DNA of 64,000 bases, taken from contig NZ_DAMACX010000005.1 in assembly GCF_031998825.1 (NCBI RefSeq), positions 85,569 to 149,568 on the forward strand, read 5' to 3'. The position numbers and the translations under genes are program-made. Under the pieces are notes generated by a model, which was given only the letters and a program-made list of their open reading frames with translations, was not told the origin of the DNA and did no database searches. Origin of the DNA: Pseudescherichia sp031998825. GTDB lineage: Bacteria; Pseudomonadota; Gammaproteobacteria; Enterobacterales; Enterobacteriaceae. This document shows, in pieces, positions 16,080 through 23,646 of the stretch; within the stretch, counting starts at the first letter, position 1, and each line of letters opens with the position of its first letter.

Positions 16080-17066
16080 TTAGGCCGAGCTGCGGATGAC
16101 CAGCGTGACCGGCAGTAGCGTCTGGCTAAGCTCAGCATCCGCGGGCGGCTGGAGCNNNNNNNNNNCGCTGCGCTCCCCTGCCTCTTTAAAGGCCTGGCGT
16201 ACCGTCGTCAGCGGCGGCGTATACCATGCGCTGTCGGCGGTATCGTCATAGCCCACCACCGCGATCTGGTCGGGTACGGCGATGCCCATTTCCGCACAGG
16301 CGCGAAGCACGCCAAGCGCCATCTGATCGTTCGCCACCAGAATGGCGTCAGGCAACGGCCGGGAGGCCAGTAGCTGGCTGGCCTGTTCATACCCCGAGGC
16401 TGCGCTCCAGTCGCCGTGCACGCTGGCCGCTGGGGTGATGTTGGCGTTTGTCAGCGTCTCCAGCCAGCCCGCAAGACGCGCTCGCGCTGATACCGAGCTC
16501 GGTGGCCCGGCGAGCAGGGCAATAACGCGATGGCCCAGGGTCAAAACGTGCTCTGCCCCCAACCTTGCCCCCTGTGCGGCGTCAAACACCAGGCTATTCA
16601 CCTTCGCCGTCGGGCTGACGTCGAGAAACAGCGTGGGCGTCGGATGCGCCAGCGCCGCCAGCTCCTCGGCCTGGTCATCCTCCAGCGGCAGGTTGATCAG
16701 CAGCCCGGTAACCCGTTGGGCCAGCAGCTCCTGTAACGCCAGCAGGCAGGCAGCCTGGCTCGCCTGCTCGGGCATGGCGATAATCACGCCAGCCCCGGAC
16801 TGTGCGGCGCGGTTTTTTACCGCCGAGGCGATCTGGGACGGCGCATGGAGAGCCAGATCGCTGGTGAGCAGCCCGAGGGTACGGCTACGCTTGCCCGCCA
16901 GCTGCTGTGCGCCACGGTTGGGCACGTAGTTCAGTTCGCGCATGGCGAAAAGCACCTTCTCGCGGGTACGCGCTGAGACGTGCTCCGCCTGGTTAATCAC
17001 GCGGGAGACGGTCTGATAGGAGACGCCCGCGTAACGGGCGACATCATAAAGCGTAATGGGTTTCAT
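16080..17066 (-). CDS. lacI: LacI, lactose repressor without tetramerization tail
   Basis: The roughly 328-residue repressor starts MKPITLYDVARYAGVSYQTV with a LacI helix-turn-helix at 5-25 and hinge motif QQLAGKRSRTLGLL near 54, followed by the two-lobed sugar-binding core. An in-frame extension up to 17201 was rejected because the 17066 ATG matches LacI. The protein ends LLPVTLVIRSSA, where E. coli LacI continues for about 30 residues with the heptad helix that makes tetramers. This LacI should be a dimer. Ten N at 16156-16165 hide about four residues. The coding frame is the same on both sides, and the distance to LLPV is within one residue of E. coli LacI, so the gene is probably intact. 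Confidence 0.93.
   Translation of the reverse strand: MKPITLYDVARYAGVSYQTVSRVINQAEHVSARTREKVLFAMRELNYVPNRGAQQLAGKRSRTLGLLTSDLALHAPSQIASAVKNRAAQSGAGVIIAMPEQASQAACLLALQELLAQRVTGLLINLPLEDDQAEELAALAHPTPTLFLDVSPTAKVNSLVFDAAQGARLGAEHVLTLGHRVIALLAGPPSSVSARARLAGWLETLTNANITPAASVHGDWSAASGYEQASQLLASRPLPDAILVANDQMALGVLRACAEMGIAVPDQIAVVGYDDTADSAWYTPPLTTVRQAFKEAGERSXXXXLQPPADAELSQTLLPVTLVIRSSA
16156..16165. other. Assembly gap of ten N within lacI
   Basis: Ten ambiguous bases interrupt lacI near its 3' end. Reading frame and protein spacing are kept across the run, so the true gap is probably close to ten bases. Confidence 0.99.
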
Positions 17067-17120
17067 GGTGTTACCCTGGCAGCTGGCGTGCCGCCAGTGT
17101 AACCCAAACCGCTCAGCGTT

Positions 17121-17138
17121 GCTGTGAGCGCTTCGCGG
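17121..17138. promoter_or_regulatory. Second LacI operator, upstream of lacI
   Basis: TGTGAGCGCTTCGC at 17123-17136 on the plus strand is identical over 14 bp to the operator core before lacZ, which lies in the opposite orientation. It is 57 bp upstream of the lacI start and just after the yczE-like stop codon. It may give autoregulation of lacI. Confidence 0.75.
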
Positions 17139-17140
17139 GT

Positions 17141-17755
17141 TTACAACGCGCTCTTCTGCGGCTGGGTGACCGGTGCAACACGGGACGGCTGGCGAAACCA
17201 CGGCAGACAGAACTGGATCAGCGGGCCAATTGCCAGCGCGTAGAGCACGGTTCCCACGCCAAAGGTGCCGCCCATCGCGCAGCCCAGCAGCAGGACGCTC
17301 ACCTCAATGGCGGTACGCACCATGCGCACCGACCAGCCTGTGCGGGCGTTGATGCCGGTCATCAGGCCGTCGCGCGGGCCTGCACCGAACCCGGCACCAA
17401 TATACATGCCCGTTGCCAGCGCGTTAACCACCACGGCGGCAGCCAGCAACATACTGCGGGCCAGCAGCGAATCCAGAGGAGGCATCAGCACCAGCGCGGC
17501 GTCCGCCGCTAAGCCAAGCACCACCACGTTACTGACGGTACCTAAGCCCGGACGCTGGCGCAGAGGGATCCACAGCAGCAGCACCAGCGCACCGATGGCA
17601 ATCATCACCACGCCAATATTGAGTGAAAGGAGTTTCGCTACACCAAGATGAAACACGTTCCACGGATCGGCACCGAGATCCGCCCTGACAAACATGGCGG
17701 TAGAGACGCCGTAGAGCGTCAGGCCGATATAGAGTTGCAGGAGTCGCCGCAGCAT
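17141..17755 (-). CDS. YczE/YyaS/YitT-family membrane protein
   Basis: The 204-residue integral membrane protein has about five hydrophobic segments, beginning LLQLYIGLTLYGVSTAMFV and including LNIGVVMIAIGALVLLLWI. The glycine-rich stretch YIGAGFGAGPRDGLMTGINA near 120 is the conserved signature of YczE-like proteins. Function in the family is not settled. The gene is divergent from a MocR-type regulator at 17843. This pairing is common in bacteria and suggests that the regulator controls this gene. It runs in the same direction as lacI and lacZ, 74 bp ahead of lacI. Confidence 0.85.
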   Translation of the reverse strand: MLRRLLQLYIGLTLYGVSTAMFVRADLGADPWNVFHLGVAKLLSLNIGVVMIAIGALVLLLWIPLRQRPGLGTVSNVVVLGLAADAALVLMPPLDSLLARSMLLAAAVVVNALATGMYIGAGFGAGPRDGLMTGINARTGWSVRMVRTAIEVSVLLLGCAMGGTFGVGTVLYALAIGPLIQFCLPWFRQPSRVAPVTQPQKSAL

Positions 17756-17797
17756 AGTTCACCTCATTCAATCAAAGAGAGTGACATCCTCGCTCTT

Positions 17798-17822
17798 ACT
17801 GGCATTATCATTAATGACCAGT
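17798..17822. promoter_or_regulatory. Imperfect inverted repeat between yczE-like and mocR-like genes
   Basis: Arms ACTGGCATTA and TAATGACCAGT differ by one inserted base. The repeat lies in the 87-bp divergent interval. It is a plausible binding site for the MocR-type regulator. Confidence 0.5.
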
Positions 17823-17842
17823 TTTGAAAAAGTGGACTGCCT

Positions 17843-19270
17843 ATGTCATCACGTCGATTTGGAAGCCAGTCGCTGGTGCGGCTGCTGGGCCAGTGGCAAC
17901 ATCCCGCATCGCGCACGCCGCTGTGGCAGCAGCTTGCCCAGGCGCTGCGGATGCTGATCCTCGACGGTCGGCTGGCGCTGGAGACCCGCCTGCCGGGGGA
18001 GCGCGAGCTGGCTGCGGCGCTCGGCATCAGCCGCACTACCGTGGCCAGCGCACTGGCACAGCTGCGGGACGAGGGCTTTCTTCTCAGCCGCCACGGCAGC
18101 GGCTCCATCGTAACGCTGCCCGAGAGCAGCCGCACGGTGCCTACCCGTACCAATGCAGGCAGCGCGTTGGATCTCTCTACCGCCTCGCTGGGGGCCAGCC
18201 CGGAGATTCATCAGGCCTACCAGCAGGCGCTGATCGCCATGCCGCAGCACTTTGCCTCCACCGGCTACGATCAGCAGGGATTACTGGCATTACGGGAAGC
18301 CATTGCGGCCCGCTACGGCGCGCGTGGCCTGCCGACCCGGCCTGATGAAATCATGATTGTTAACGGGGCGCTCAGCGGATTTGCGCTGATCCTGCGCCTG
18401 CTGACCGGACCGGGGGATCGGGTCGTGGTCGATCACCCCACCTACCCGCTGGCGATTGCGGCGATTGAGGGGGCATCCTGCCGCCCGGTTGGCGTGGCGC
18501 TGCCGCAGCAGGGCTGGGATAGCGACGGTCTGGCGGCAACGATCGGCCAGACCTCGCCGAGGCTCGCCTACCTGATGCCGGACTTTCATAATCCCACCGG
18601 CCGCTGTATGGACGCCGCCACCCGGCAAACCGTGGCGGAGATCGCCGCCCGCACGCGCACGACGCTGGTGGTAGACGAAACCATGGTCGATCTCTGGTAT
18701 GACGCTCCGCCCCCTCCCCCGCTGGCTGCGTTCAGCCCGGATGCGTCGGTGATTTCCCTTGGCTCCGCCGCCAAGAGCTTCTGGGGCGGGCTGCGGCTGG
18801 GCTGGATCCGCGCCCCGGCCCGCACCATCGCCTCGCTGGTTCAGATGCGTGACACAATCGATCTGGGTACGCCGGTGCTGGAGCAGCTCGCTGCCCGCTG
18901 GCTAATTGAGAATGGAGAGACCTTTTTGCCCGCCCATCGGCAAATGCTGGCTGCGCGCCGGGACGACTGCCTGCGTCTGATGCAGACCTTTTTTCCACAG
19001 TGGCAGACGCAGATCCCGCAGGGTGGGCTCTCTTTCTGGGTAGAGCTGCCGGAAGCGCTGGCAACGCGATTTGCCACTGGCGCAGAGAGTGCGGGTATTC
19101 ACCTGGGAGCAGGAACGCGCTTTGGTTTGGCAGGCGCGTTTGAACGCTATCTACGGATGCCGTTTACCCAGTCGGAGACGGTATTACAGGAGGCATTTAT
19201 GGCCCTACAGCCAATATGGACTTCATTAATTAACCAGCCGCCGATTATACGGCAGCGGAAATATATTTAA
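17843..19270 (+). CDS. MocR/PdxR-type regulator (GntR HTH fused to aminotransferase fold)
   Basis: The 475-residue protein joins an N-terminal GntR winged helix (residues about 20-90; LALETRLPGERELAAALGISR, then TTVASALAQLRDEGFL) to a fold-type I aminotransferase domain from about 115. The PLP lysine lies in SLGSAAKSFWGGLRLGW (about 312), and PDFHNPTGRCM marks the cofactor pocket. MocR proteins use PLP and an amino-acid ligand to control nearby genes, here probably the divergent YczE-like membrane protein. The start at 17843 is supported by its position just after the divergent control region. The target metabolite is unknown. Confidence 0.9.
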   Translation: MSSRRFGSQSLVRLLGQWQHPASRTPLWQQLAQALRMLILDGRLALETRLPGERELAAALGISRTTVASALAQLRDEGFLLSRHGSGSIVTLPESSRTVPTRTNAGSALDLSTASLGASPEIHQAYQQALIAMPQHFASTGYDQQGLLALREAIAARYGARGLPTRPDEIMIVNGALSGFALILRLLTGPGDRVVVDHPTYPLAIAAIEGASCRPVGVALPQQGWDSDGLAATIGQTSPRLAYLMPDFHNPTGRCMDAATRQTVAEIAARTRTTLVVDETMVDLWYDAPPPPPLAAFSPDASVISLGSAAKSFWGGLRLGWIRAPARTIASLVQMRDTIDLGTPVLEQLAARWLIENGETFLPAHRQMLAARRDDCLRLMQTFFPQWQTQIPQGGLSFWVELPEALATRFATGAESAGIHLGAGTRFGLAGAFERYLRMPFTQSETVLQEAFMALQPIWTSLINQPPIIRQRKYI

Positions 19271-19274
19271 TGTG

Positions 19275-19300
19275 ACTGCGATCGGTTAACCGATCGCAGT
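19275..19300. repeat. Perfect 26-bp palindrome
   Basis: The arms ACTGCGATCGGTT and AACCGATCGCAGT meet without a spacer between the mocR-like stop codon and the convergent 70-residue gene. It may be a shared terminator hairpin, though T tracts are absent on both strands, or a dyad binding site. Confidence 0.85.
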
Positions 19301-19304
19301 ATTG

Positions 19305-19517
19305 TTACTGTCGGGGAATAGGAAAACCTTTCAGCGCAATAATAAAACTTTCGCCCTGTTTTTTTATTTTTGCGCCGGCATCACACCACTCTGATGCGAT
19401 ACGAAAAAACTCATCTGTTCCGACATTCCAGTTCAGACGAACCTGTTTTACGTAGCCGGAGCGCAGCTGCTCGCAGGCTTCAGCATAGTTGCTGGCGGTT
19501 GACTGTAGCGGCTTCAT
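19305..19517 (-). CDS. Small protein of unknown function, partner of an RHH-like protein
   Basis: I do not recognise this 70-residue product. It starts MKPLQSTASNYAEACEQLRS, has mixed charge, two tryptophans and two cysteines, and ends KGFPIPRQ. No signal peptide or membrane segment is seen. Its start codon overlaps the stop of the preceding ribbon-helix-helix-like gene (ATGA), so the two are translated together. The arrangement, a small DNA-binding-type protein followed by a small partner, is like a type II toxin-antitoxin cassette, but I cannot match this protein to a known toxin fold. It could equally be a cofactor of the first protein. Confidence 0.7.
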   Translation of the reverse strand: MKPLQSTASNYAEACEQLRSGYVKQVRLNWNVGTDEFFRIASEWCDAGAKIKKQGESFIIALKGFPIPRQ

Positions 19518-19762
19518 TTTTTCTTCTTCAGCAGTTTACGTAACGCCTTGATCTCTTTAACACTCAAGGCCGATGCGTTCTCTTCTTCCGTATGCTGGCT
19601 GTCGATATCATCCTCTGAGATGGCGTCGCCATGTGACTCAAAGGCCAGCTGGAGAAGCTTTTCAGTTGCGGTGCTTAAATTCTCATTATTTGCTTCTGCG
19701 TAATGGCGGAGCTTCTCTTTTACTGCTTCGTCGATTTTTACGTTTAACACTGCGCTGACCAT
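19514..19762 (-). CDS. Ribbon-helix-helix-like small protein
   Basis: The 82-residue product opens with VLNVKIDEAVKEKLRHYAE, a beta strand followed by helices in the pattern of ribbon-helix-helix (Arc/MetJ) DNA-binding proteins. A second helix (LSTATEKLLQLAFESHG) follows, then an acidic linker and a very basic end LRKLLKKKK. The basic tail may add nonspecific DNA or RNA binding. The start is preceded by GGGA. It is the first gene of a two-gene unit with the 70-residue partner, lying between the mocR-like gene and ffs where E. coli carries ybaA. It could be an antitoxin or autoregulator; no target is known. Confidence 0.72.
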   Translation of the reverse strand: MVSAVLNVKIDEAVKEKLRHYAEANNENLSTATEKLLQLAFESHGDAISEDDIDSQHTEEENASALSVKEIKALRKLLKKKK

Positions 19763-20012
19763 GATTATCCCTTTCGGTATAAATGAGACGAGTAATTAAT
19801 ACACCAGCTTTATGCGTTGATCCAGAAATAGTTTTCCTAAAACGCCGTCGATCACATTACTGTAATATTACTGTGGCAGGAATATATGACATAAAAATGA
19901 CATTAGCATTTCAGTTTAATGACAAATAGATGTCAGGCAATACGACAGAGGAGTGATCTTATACAGGAAGCAAATTGCATGAGAAGAGATTGGCATAGCG
20001 AGTGCTAAAAAT

Positions 20013-20126
20013 GGGTGGGGGCCCTGCCAGCTACATCCCGGCACACACGTCATCTGCTCTGGCTGCTTCCTTCCGGATCTGACCTGGTAAACAGAGTAGC
20101 GTTGCGGGAGAACCAACAGGGCCCCC
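20013..20126 (-). ncRNA. ffs: 4.5S RNA of the signal recognition particle
   Basis: On the minus strand the 114-nt gene begins GGGGGCCCTGTTGGTTCTCC and contains the SRP core with the GGAA tetraloop and asymmetric bulges (CAGATCCGGAAGGAAGCAGC). It ends GCAGGGCCCCCACCC, pairing with the 5' end. Length and sequence match E. coli 4.5S RNA closely. With Ffh it targets ribosomes making membrane proteins to FtsY. Confidence 0.98.
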
Positions 20127-20159
20127 ATTGAGAGCGTTGTTAACCAACGCGCGGACGCA

Positions 20160-20187
20160 TTATTACCGTATGGCCTGGCAATTGCAA
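20160..20187 (-). promoter_or_regulatory. Promoter of ffs
   Basis: On the minus strand TTGCAA is followed after 16 bp by TAATAA. Transcription from here would give a 5' leader of about 25 nt before mature 4.5S RNA, as known for the precursor processed by RNase P. Confidence 0.6.
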
Positions 20188-20283
20188 GCTGCGGCCTGCT
20201 GGATGCTGGTTTATTGCGCAAGTGCCTCTTCACAGGGCAGCATACGCTGATTATGCTGGTGAGAGACACTTAAGGAAACCGTT

Positions 20284-20595
20284 ATGGCAGACAACGACTC
20301 TTTTCCCCAGCGGGTGTGGCAAATCGTCGCCGCTATCCCGCCCGGCTCGGTGACCACCTACGGAGAGGTGGCACGGCTGGCAGGTTCACCGCGTGCGGCA
20401 CGCCAGGTCGGCGGCGTGCTCAAACGCCTGCCTGAGGGCAGTACACTGCCGTGGCATCGGGTAGTGAATCGTCAGGGGCACATTTCTCTCACCGGGCCGG
20501 ATCTACAACGCCAGCGTCAGGCCCTGCTCGCCGACGGCGTTCAGGTATCTGGCAACGGTATAATCGATTTAGCGCGCTATCGCTGGAACTATTAA
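20284..20595 (+). CDS. atl: Atl (YbaZ), alkyltransferase-like DNA lesion sensor
   Basis: Atl proteins resemble O6-alkylguanine-DNA alkyltransferase but bind O6-alkylguanine lesions without repairing them, flagging them for nucleotide excision repair. The 103-residue product has the helix-turn-helix YGEVARLAGSPRAARQVGG and the arginine finger region. In the active-site loop PWHRVVNRQG follows GSTL where alkyltransferases carry PCHRV: tryptophan replaces the reactive cysteine, which defines the family. Length matches the family. It is convergent with ybaY, with a shared terminator between them. Confidence 0.94.
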   Translation: MADNDSFPQRVWQIVAAIPPGSVTTYGEVARLAGSPRAARQVGGVLKRLPEGSTLPWHRVVNRQGHISLTGPDLQRQRQALLADGVQVSGNGIIDLARYRWNY

Positions 20596-20597
20596 AA

Positions 20598-20619
20598 AAC
20601 CCTCTCCGGGGAGAGGGTT
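20598..20619. terminator. Bidirectional terminator between atl and ybaY
   Basis: The 10-bp stem AACCCTCTCC/GGAGAGGGTT has an A-rich run on its left that serves as the U tract for ybaY on the minus strand; the T run on the other side is weak. Confidence 0.75.
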
Positions 20620-20625
20620 CGATTG

Positions 20626-21195
20626 TTACAGCTGCGTCGGTGCGGGAGTCGCTGACGAAGGGTTAACCTGCGTTGGCGAGGTAGACGGCACGGTGGTTGC
20701 TGCCCCACCGCTCTGCTGCATCGGCACAGCGGTCTGCTGAACCGGCACCAGCGTCAGGTCGATACGGGTACCGCCCTGATTAACCGCTGGCTTGATGCCA
20801 TCAGTAATAAACACCAGCTTATTATCAATGGTGATCGCGGCGCTTAGCAGAATACGCGCGTCCGGCTGTACCTGCGCCGGGTCAAACGGCAGTTCATAGC
20901 TGAACGGAGCCTGTTTACCTTCGGTACGAACGGCACGCTGGGCAATGACTTTAGACGGCACGTCAGCCTGGGACGCATCGGCCAGGGTCACGGTCAGTAC
21001 CGCATCCGGCGGCAGAGCCACCTTCTGACGGATCCAGATCGTACCCGAGACGTTAGGCTGCTTAATCACGGACTGCGTTGAGGCAATGGAGGTATTCGGG
21101 TTTGGTGCGGGCGTCTGGATATCTGCGCTTTTGTCGGCACAGGCAGCCAGAGAAACGGCAACCGCTAAACCACTTAACATGTGCACGAGTTTCAT
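20626..21195 (-). CDS. ybaY: YbaY, glycoprotein/polysaccharide-type outer lipoprotein
   Basis: The 189-residue product begins with a lipoprotein signal MKLVHMLSGLAVAVSLAAC; the lipobox cysteine is residue 19. A YbaY/YscW-type beta domain follows at about 45-150, with IWIRQKVALPPDAVLTVTL and VRTEGKQAPFSYELPF. The tail is low complexity, rich in P, T, S and Q. It is probably an outer-membrane lipoprotein. The role is poorly known; E. coli ybaY responds to osmotic stress and the stationary phase. It stands alone, convergent with atl and divergent from tesB. Confidence 0.9.
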   Translation of the reverse strand: MKLVHMLSGLAVAVSLAACADKSADIQTPAPNPNTSIASTQSVIKQPNVSGTIWIRQKVALPPDAVLTVTLADASQADVPSKVIAQRAVRTEGKQAPFSYELPFDPAQVQPDARILLSAAITIDNKLVFITDGIKPAVNQGGTRIDLTLVPVQQTAVPMQQSGGAATTVPSTSPTQVNPSSATPAPTQL

Positions 21196-21416
21196 TGAGT
21201 TCTCCTTATCTTCAATGCACCAGCAGGTATGACGCCCGCCAGAATCAGTGGTTAATACTTAAATCGTATCGAACGCCAGTAAGTGTGGCACACATCACTG
21301 ATTTTTGCCTGGAAACAGCCATGTATTCAGATTTTTGCACCCATCGGACCACTTGCATTTCTGGGTTATACTCTGCCTGTATCCGCTCGGTCGCTTTTAT
21401 TTTATTGAGGACACCT

Positions 21417-22280
21417 ATGAGTCAAGCGCTGAATAATCTGCTGACGTTGCTTAATCTGGAAAAAATTGAAGAGGGTCTGTTTCGCGGTCAAAGCGAAGAT
21501 TTGGGCCTGCGCCAGGTCTTTGGCGGCCAGGTTGTCGGTCAGGCACTCTATGCCGCAAAAGAGACCGTCCCGGCAGATCGCCTCGTCCACTCGTTCCACA
21601 GCTATTTTTTACGCCCTGGCGATAGCCAAAAACCGATCATCTATGACGTAGAGGTGCTGCGCGACGGCAACAGCTTTAGCGCCCGTCGGGTAGCCGCCAT
21701 CCAGAACGGCAAACCTATTTTCTATATGACAGCCTCGTTCCAGGCTCCCGAGCCGGGCTATGAGCACCAGAAAACGATGCCTGCCGCCCCTGCTCCGGAT
21801 AATCTGCCATCGGAGACGGACATTGCCCGCTCGCTGGCGCACCTCCTGCCGCCGCAGGTAAAAGAGAAGTTTCTCTGCGATAAACCGCTGGAGATCCGCC
21901 CGGTTGAGTTCCATAACCCAATGAAGGGCCACGTGGCAGAGCCAACCCGTCAGGTGTGGATCCGTGCTAACGGCACGATGCCCGCGGATTTTCGTACCCA
22001 TCAGTACCTGCTGGGCTACGCCTCTGACTTCAACTTCCTGCCGGTGGCGCTGCAGCCGCACGGGGTCGGTTTTCTGGAGCGGGGCATGCAGGTTGCCACT
22101 ATCGATCACTCGATGTGGTTCCACCGTCCGTTCGATATGAACGAGTGGCTACTCTACAGCGTGGAGAGCACCTCCGCTTCCAGCGCGCGCGGGTTTGTGC
22201 GCGGCGAGTTCTATACCCAGGATGGCGTGCTGGTGGCGTCCAGCGTGCAGGAAGGGGTGATGCGCAACCGCAACGAATAA
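21417..22280 (+). CDS. tesB: TesB, acyl-CoA thioesterase II
   Basis: TesB hydrolyses medium- and long-chain acyl-CoA and beta-hydroxyacyl-CoA esters in the cytosol. The product is 287 residues with two fused hotdog domains, starting MSQALNNLLTLLNLEKIEEG. The conserved GQVVGQALYAAKETVP lies near 40, and the second domain carries LGYASDFNFLPVAL and the glutamine-containing SSVQEGVMRNRNE end; Asp, Thr and Gln of the catalytic network are present by alignment from memory. A longer upstream frame from 21078 is not supported. Convergent with amtB, sharing a terminator. Confidence 0.96.
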   Translation: MSQALNNLLTLLNLEKIEEGLFRGQSEDLGLRQVFGGQVVGQALYAAKETVPADRLVHSFHSYFLRPGDSQKPIIYDVEVLRDGNSFSARRVAAIQNGKPIFYMTASFQAPEPGYEHQKTMPAAPAPDNLPSETDIARSLAHLLPPQVKEKFLCDKPLEIRPVEFHNPMKGHVAEPTRQVWIRANGTMPADFRTHQYLLGYASDFNFLPVALQPHGVGFLERGMQVATIDHSMWFHRPFDMNEWLLYSVESTSASSARGFVRGEFYTQDGVLVASSVQEGVMRNRNE

Positions 22281-22285
22281 ACAAA

Positions 22286-22311
22286 AAAACCTCCTGCTGG
22301 CGGGAGGTTTT
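22286..22311. terminator. Bidirectional terminator between tesB and amtB
   Basis: The stem AAAACCTCC/GGAGGTTTT with an 8-nt loop (TGCTGGCG) has an A run on the left and Ts on the right, serving both convergent genes. Confidence 0.88.
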
Positions 22312-22328
22312 CTGAGGGTTAAACCAGA

Positions 22329-23615
22329 TTACGCGTTGTAAGCGTTTTCGCCGTGGCTGTTCACGTCCAGGCCTTCGCGCTCCTGCTCTTCCGGTACGCG
22401 CAGGCCAACAATCATGTCCGCCAGCTTGTAACCGATGAAGGCGACGACGCCTGACCAGACGATGGTGATAGCGATACTTTCCAGCTGCACCAGCACCTGA
22501 TGGCCCATGGTCACGCCTTCAGCGTAGCCGACGCCGCCCAGAGAGGTAGAGGCAAACACGCCGGTCAGGATACAGCCTACGATGCCGCAGACGCCGTGCA
22601 CACCGAACACGTCACACGGGTCATCAACGCGCAGCCAGCGTTTCAGCATGGTCACGCCCCACAGACCGGCCAGGCCCGCAACGATCCCGACAATCAGTGA
22701 ACCGCCCACGCCGATGTAGCCACAGGCTGGCGTCACGGCAACCAGACCGGCAATCGCGCCGGAGCATGCGCCCAGCAGCGACGGCTTGCCGCGGGTTGCC
22801 CACTCGCCGAATACCCAGGCAAGGATAGCAGCGGCGGTGGCGACAACGGTGTTGACGAACGCCAGGGCAGCGATTTCGTTGGCGGCACCGGCAGAGCCTG
22901 CGTTAAAGCCGAACCAGCCGATATAGAGGATCGCCGTACCGATAAAGACCATCGGCAGGTTGTGCGGTTTAAACGCCTCTTTACCGAAACCAACACGTTT
23001 GCCAATCAGGTAGGCCCCCACCAGACCCGCAATCGCGGCGTTGATGTGCACTACCGTACCGCCGGCAAAGTCCAGCGCGCCGTGGGAAGCCAGCAGGCCG
23101 CCGCCCCAGACCATGTGTGCAATCGGCACATAGGAGAGGGTCATCCACACCACCACGAAGATCAGCACCGCTGAGAAACGGATACGCTCGGCCAGCGCAC
23201 CGACGATCAGGCCAACGGTGATGCAGGCAAATGAGCCCTGGAACGCAACGTGAATATACTGGTAGAAGCTACCCATTACGGCGGTCAGTTCGATATTTTT
23301 CAGCATCGCCCAGTTGAAGTCGCCGAAGAAGTTATTGCCCGTGCCGAACGCCAGCGAGTAGCCGTAGACCACCCACAGCACGCAGACCAGCGCAAAGGTC
23401 ACGGTGACCTGGGTCAGCATCGAGAGCACGTTTTTGCCACGGATCAGGCCGCCGTAGAACAGCGCGATCCCTGGAATGGTCATAAACAGCACCAGCGCGG
23501 TGCAGATCATCATAAAGGCGTTATCGGCTTTGTCGGCCACGGCCGGAGCCGCCATCGCCAGACCCGGTAACGCTGCCAGTGCGGCCATCGCCGTTTTTAA
23601 GGTTACTTTTTTCAT
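22329..23615 (-). CDS. amtB: AmtB, ammonium channel
   Basis: AmtB is the trimeric inner-membrane channel that admits ammonium when it is scarce. The 428-residue protein, the E. coli length, starts MKKVTLKTAMAALAALPG with a cleavable signal ending AMA. Eleven membrane helices follow, and the twin pore histidines lie in VFGHGVCG-type and FAGGTVVHINAAIAGLVGA segments. The start at 23615 was preferred over 23624 because of its ribosome binding site GGGATGG and signal-peptide match. The gene is 31 bp after glnK. GlnK docks on AmtB and blocks it when nitrogen is ample. Confidence 0.97.
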   Translation of the reverse strand: MKKVTLKTAMAALAALPGLAMAAPAVADKADNAFMMICTALVLFMTIPGIALFYGGLIRGKNVLSMLTQVTVTFALVCVLWVVYGYSLAFGTGNNFFGDFNWAMLKNIELTAVMGSFYQYIHVAFQGSFACITVGLIVGALAERIRFSAVLIFVVVWMTLSYVPIAHMVWGGGLLASHGALDFAGGTVVHINAAIAGLVGAYLIGKRVGFGKEAFKPHNLPMVFIGTAILYIGWFGFNAGSAGAANEIAALAFVNTVVATAAAILAWVFGEWATRGKPSLLGACSGAIAGLVAVTPACGYIGVGGSLIVGIVAGLAGLWGVTMLKRWLRVDDPCDVFGVHGVCGIVGCILTGVFASTSLGGVGYAEGVTMGHQVLVQLESIAITIVWSGVVAFIGYKLADMIVGLRVPEEQEREGLDVNSHGENAYNA

Positions 23616-23646
23616 TTTTACCATCCCAATCACTGTGTGTCTGACG

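Noticed and set aside
16080..17066. lacI as a pseudogene because of the N run
   Set aside because: The frame is open on both sides with family-like spacing, so a broken gene is not supported.
17066..17201. Longer start for lacI
   Set aside because: The added 45 residues overlap the yczE-like gene and the operator and do not resemble LacI.
19916..20269. A 117-codon frame overlapping 4.5S RNA
   Set aside because: It reads through the ffs gene and its promoter; the RNA explains the sequence.
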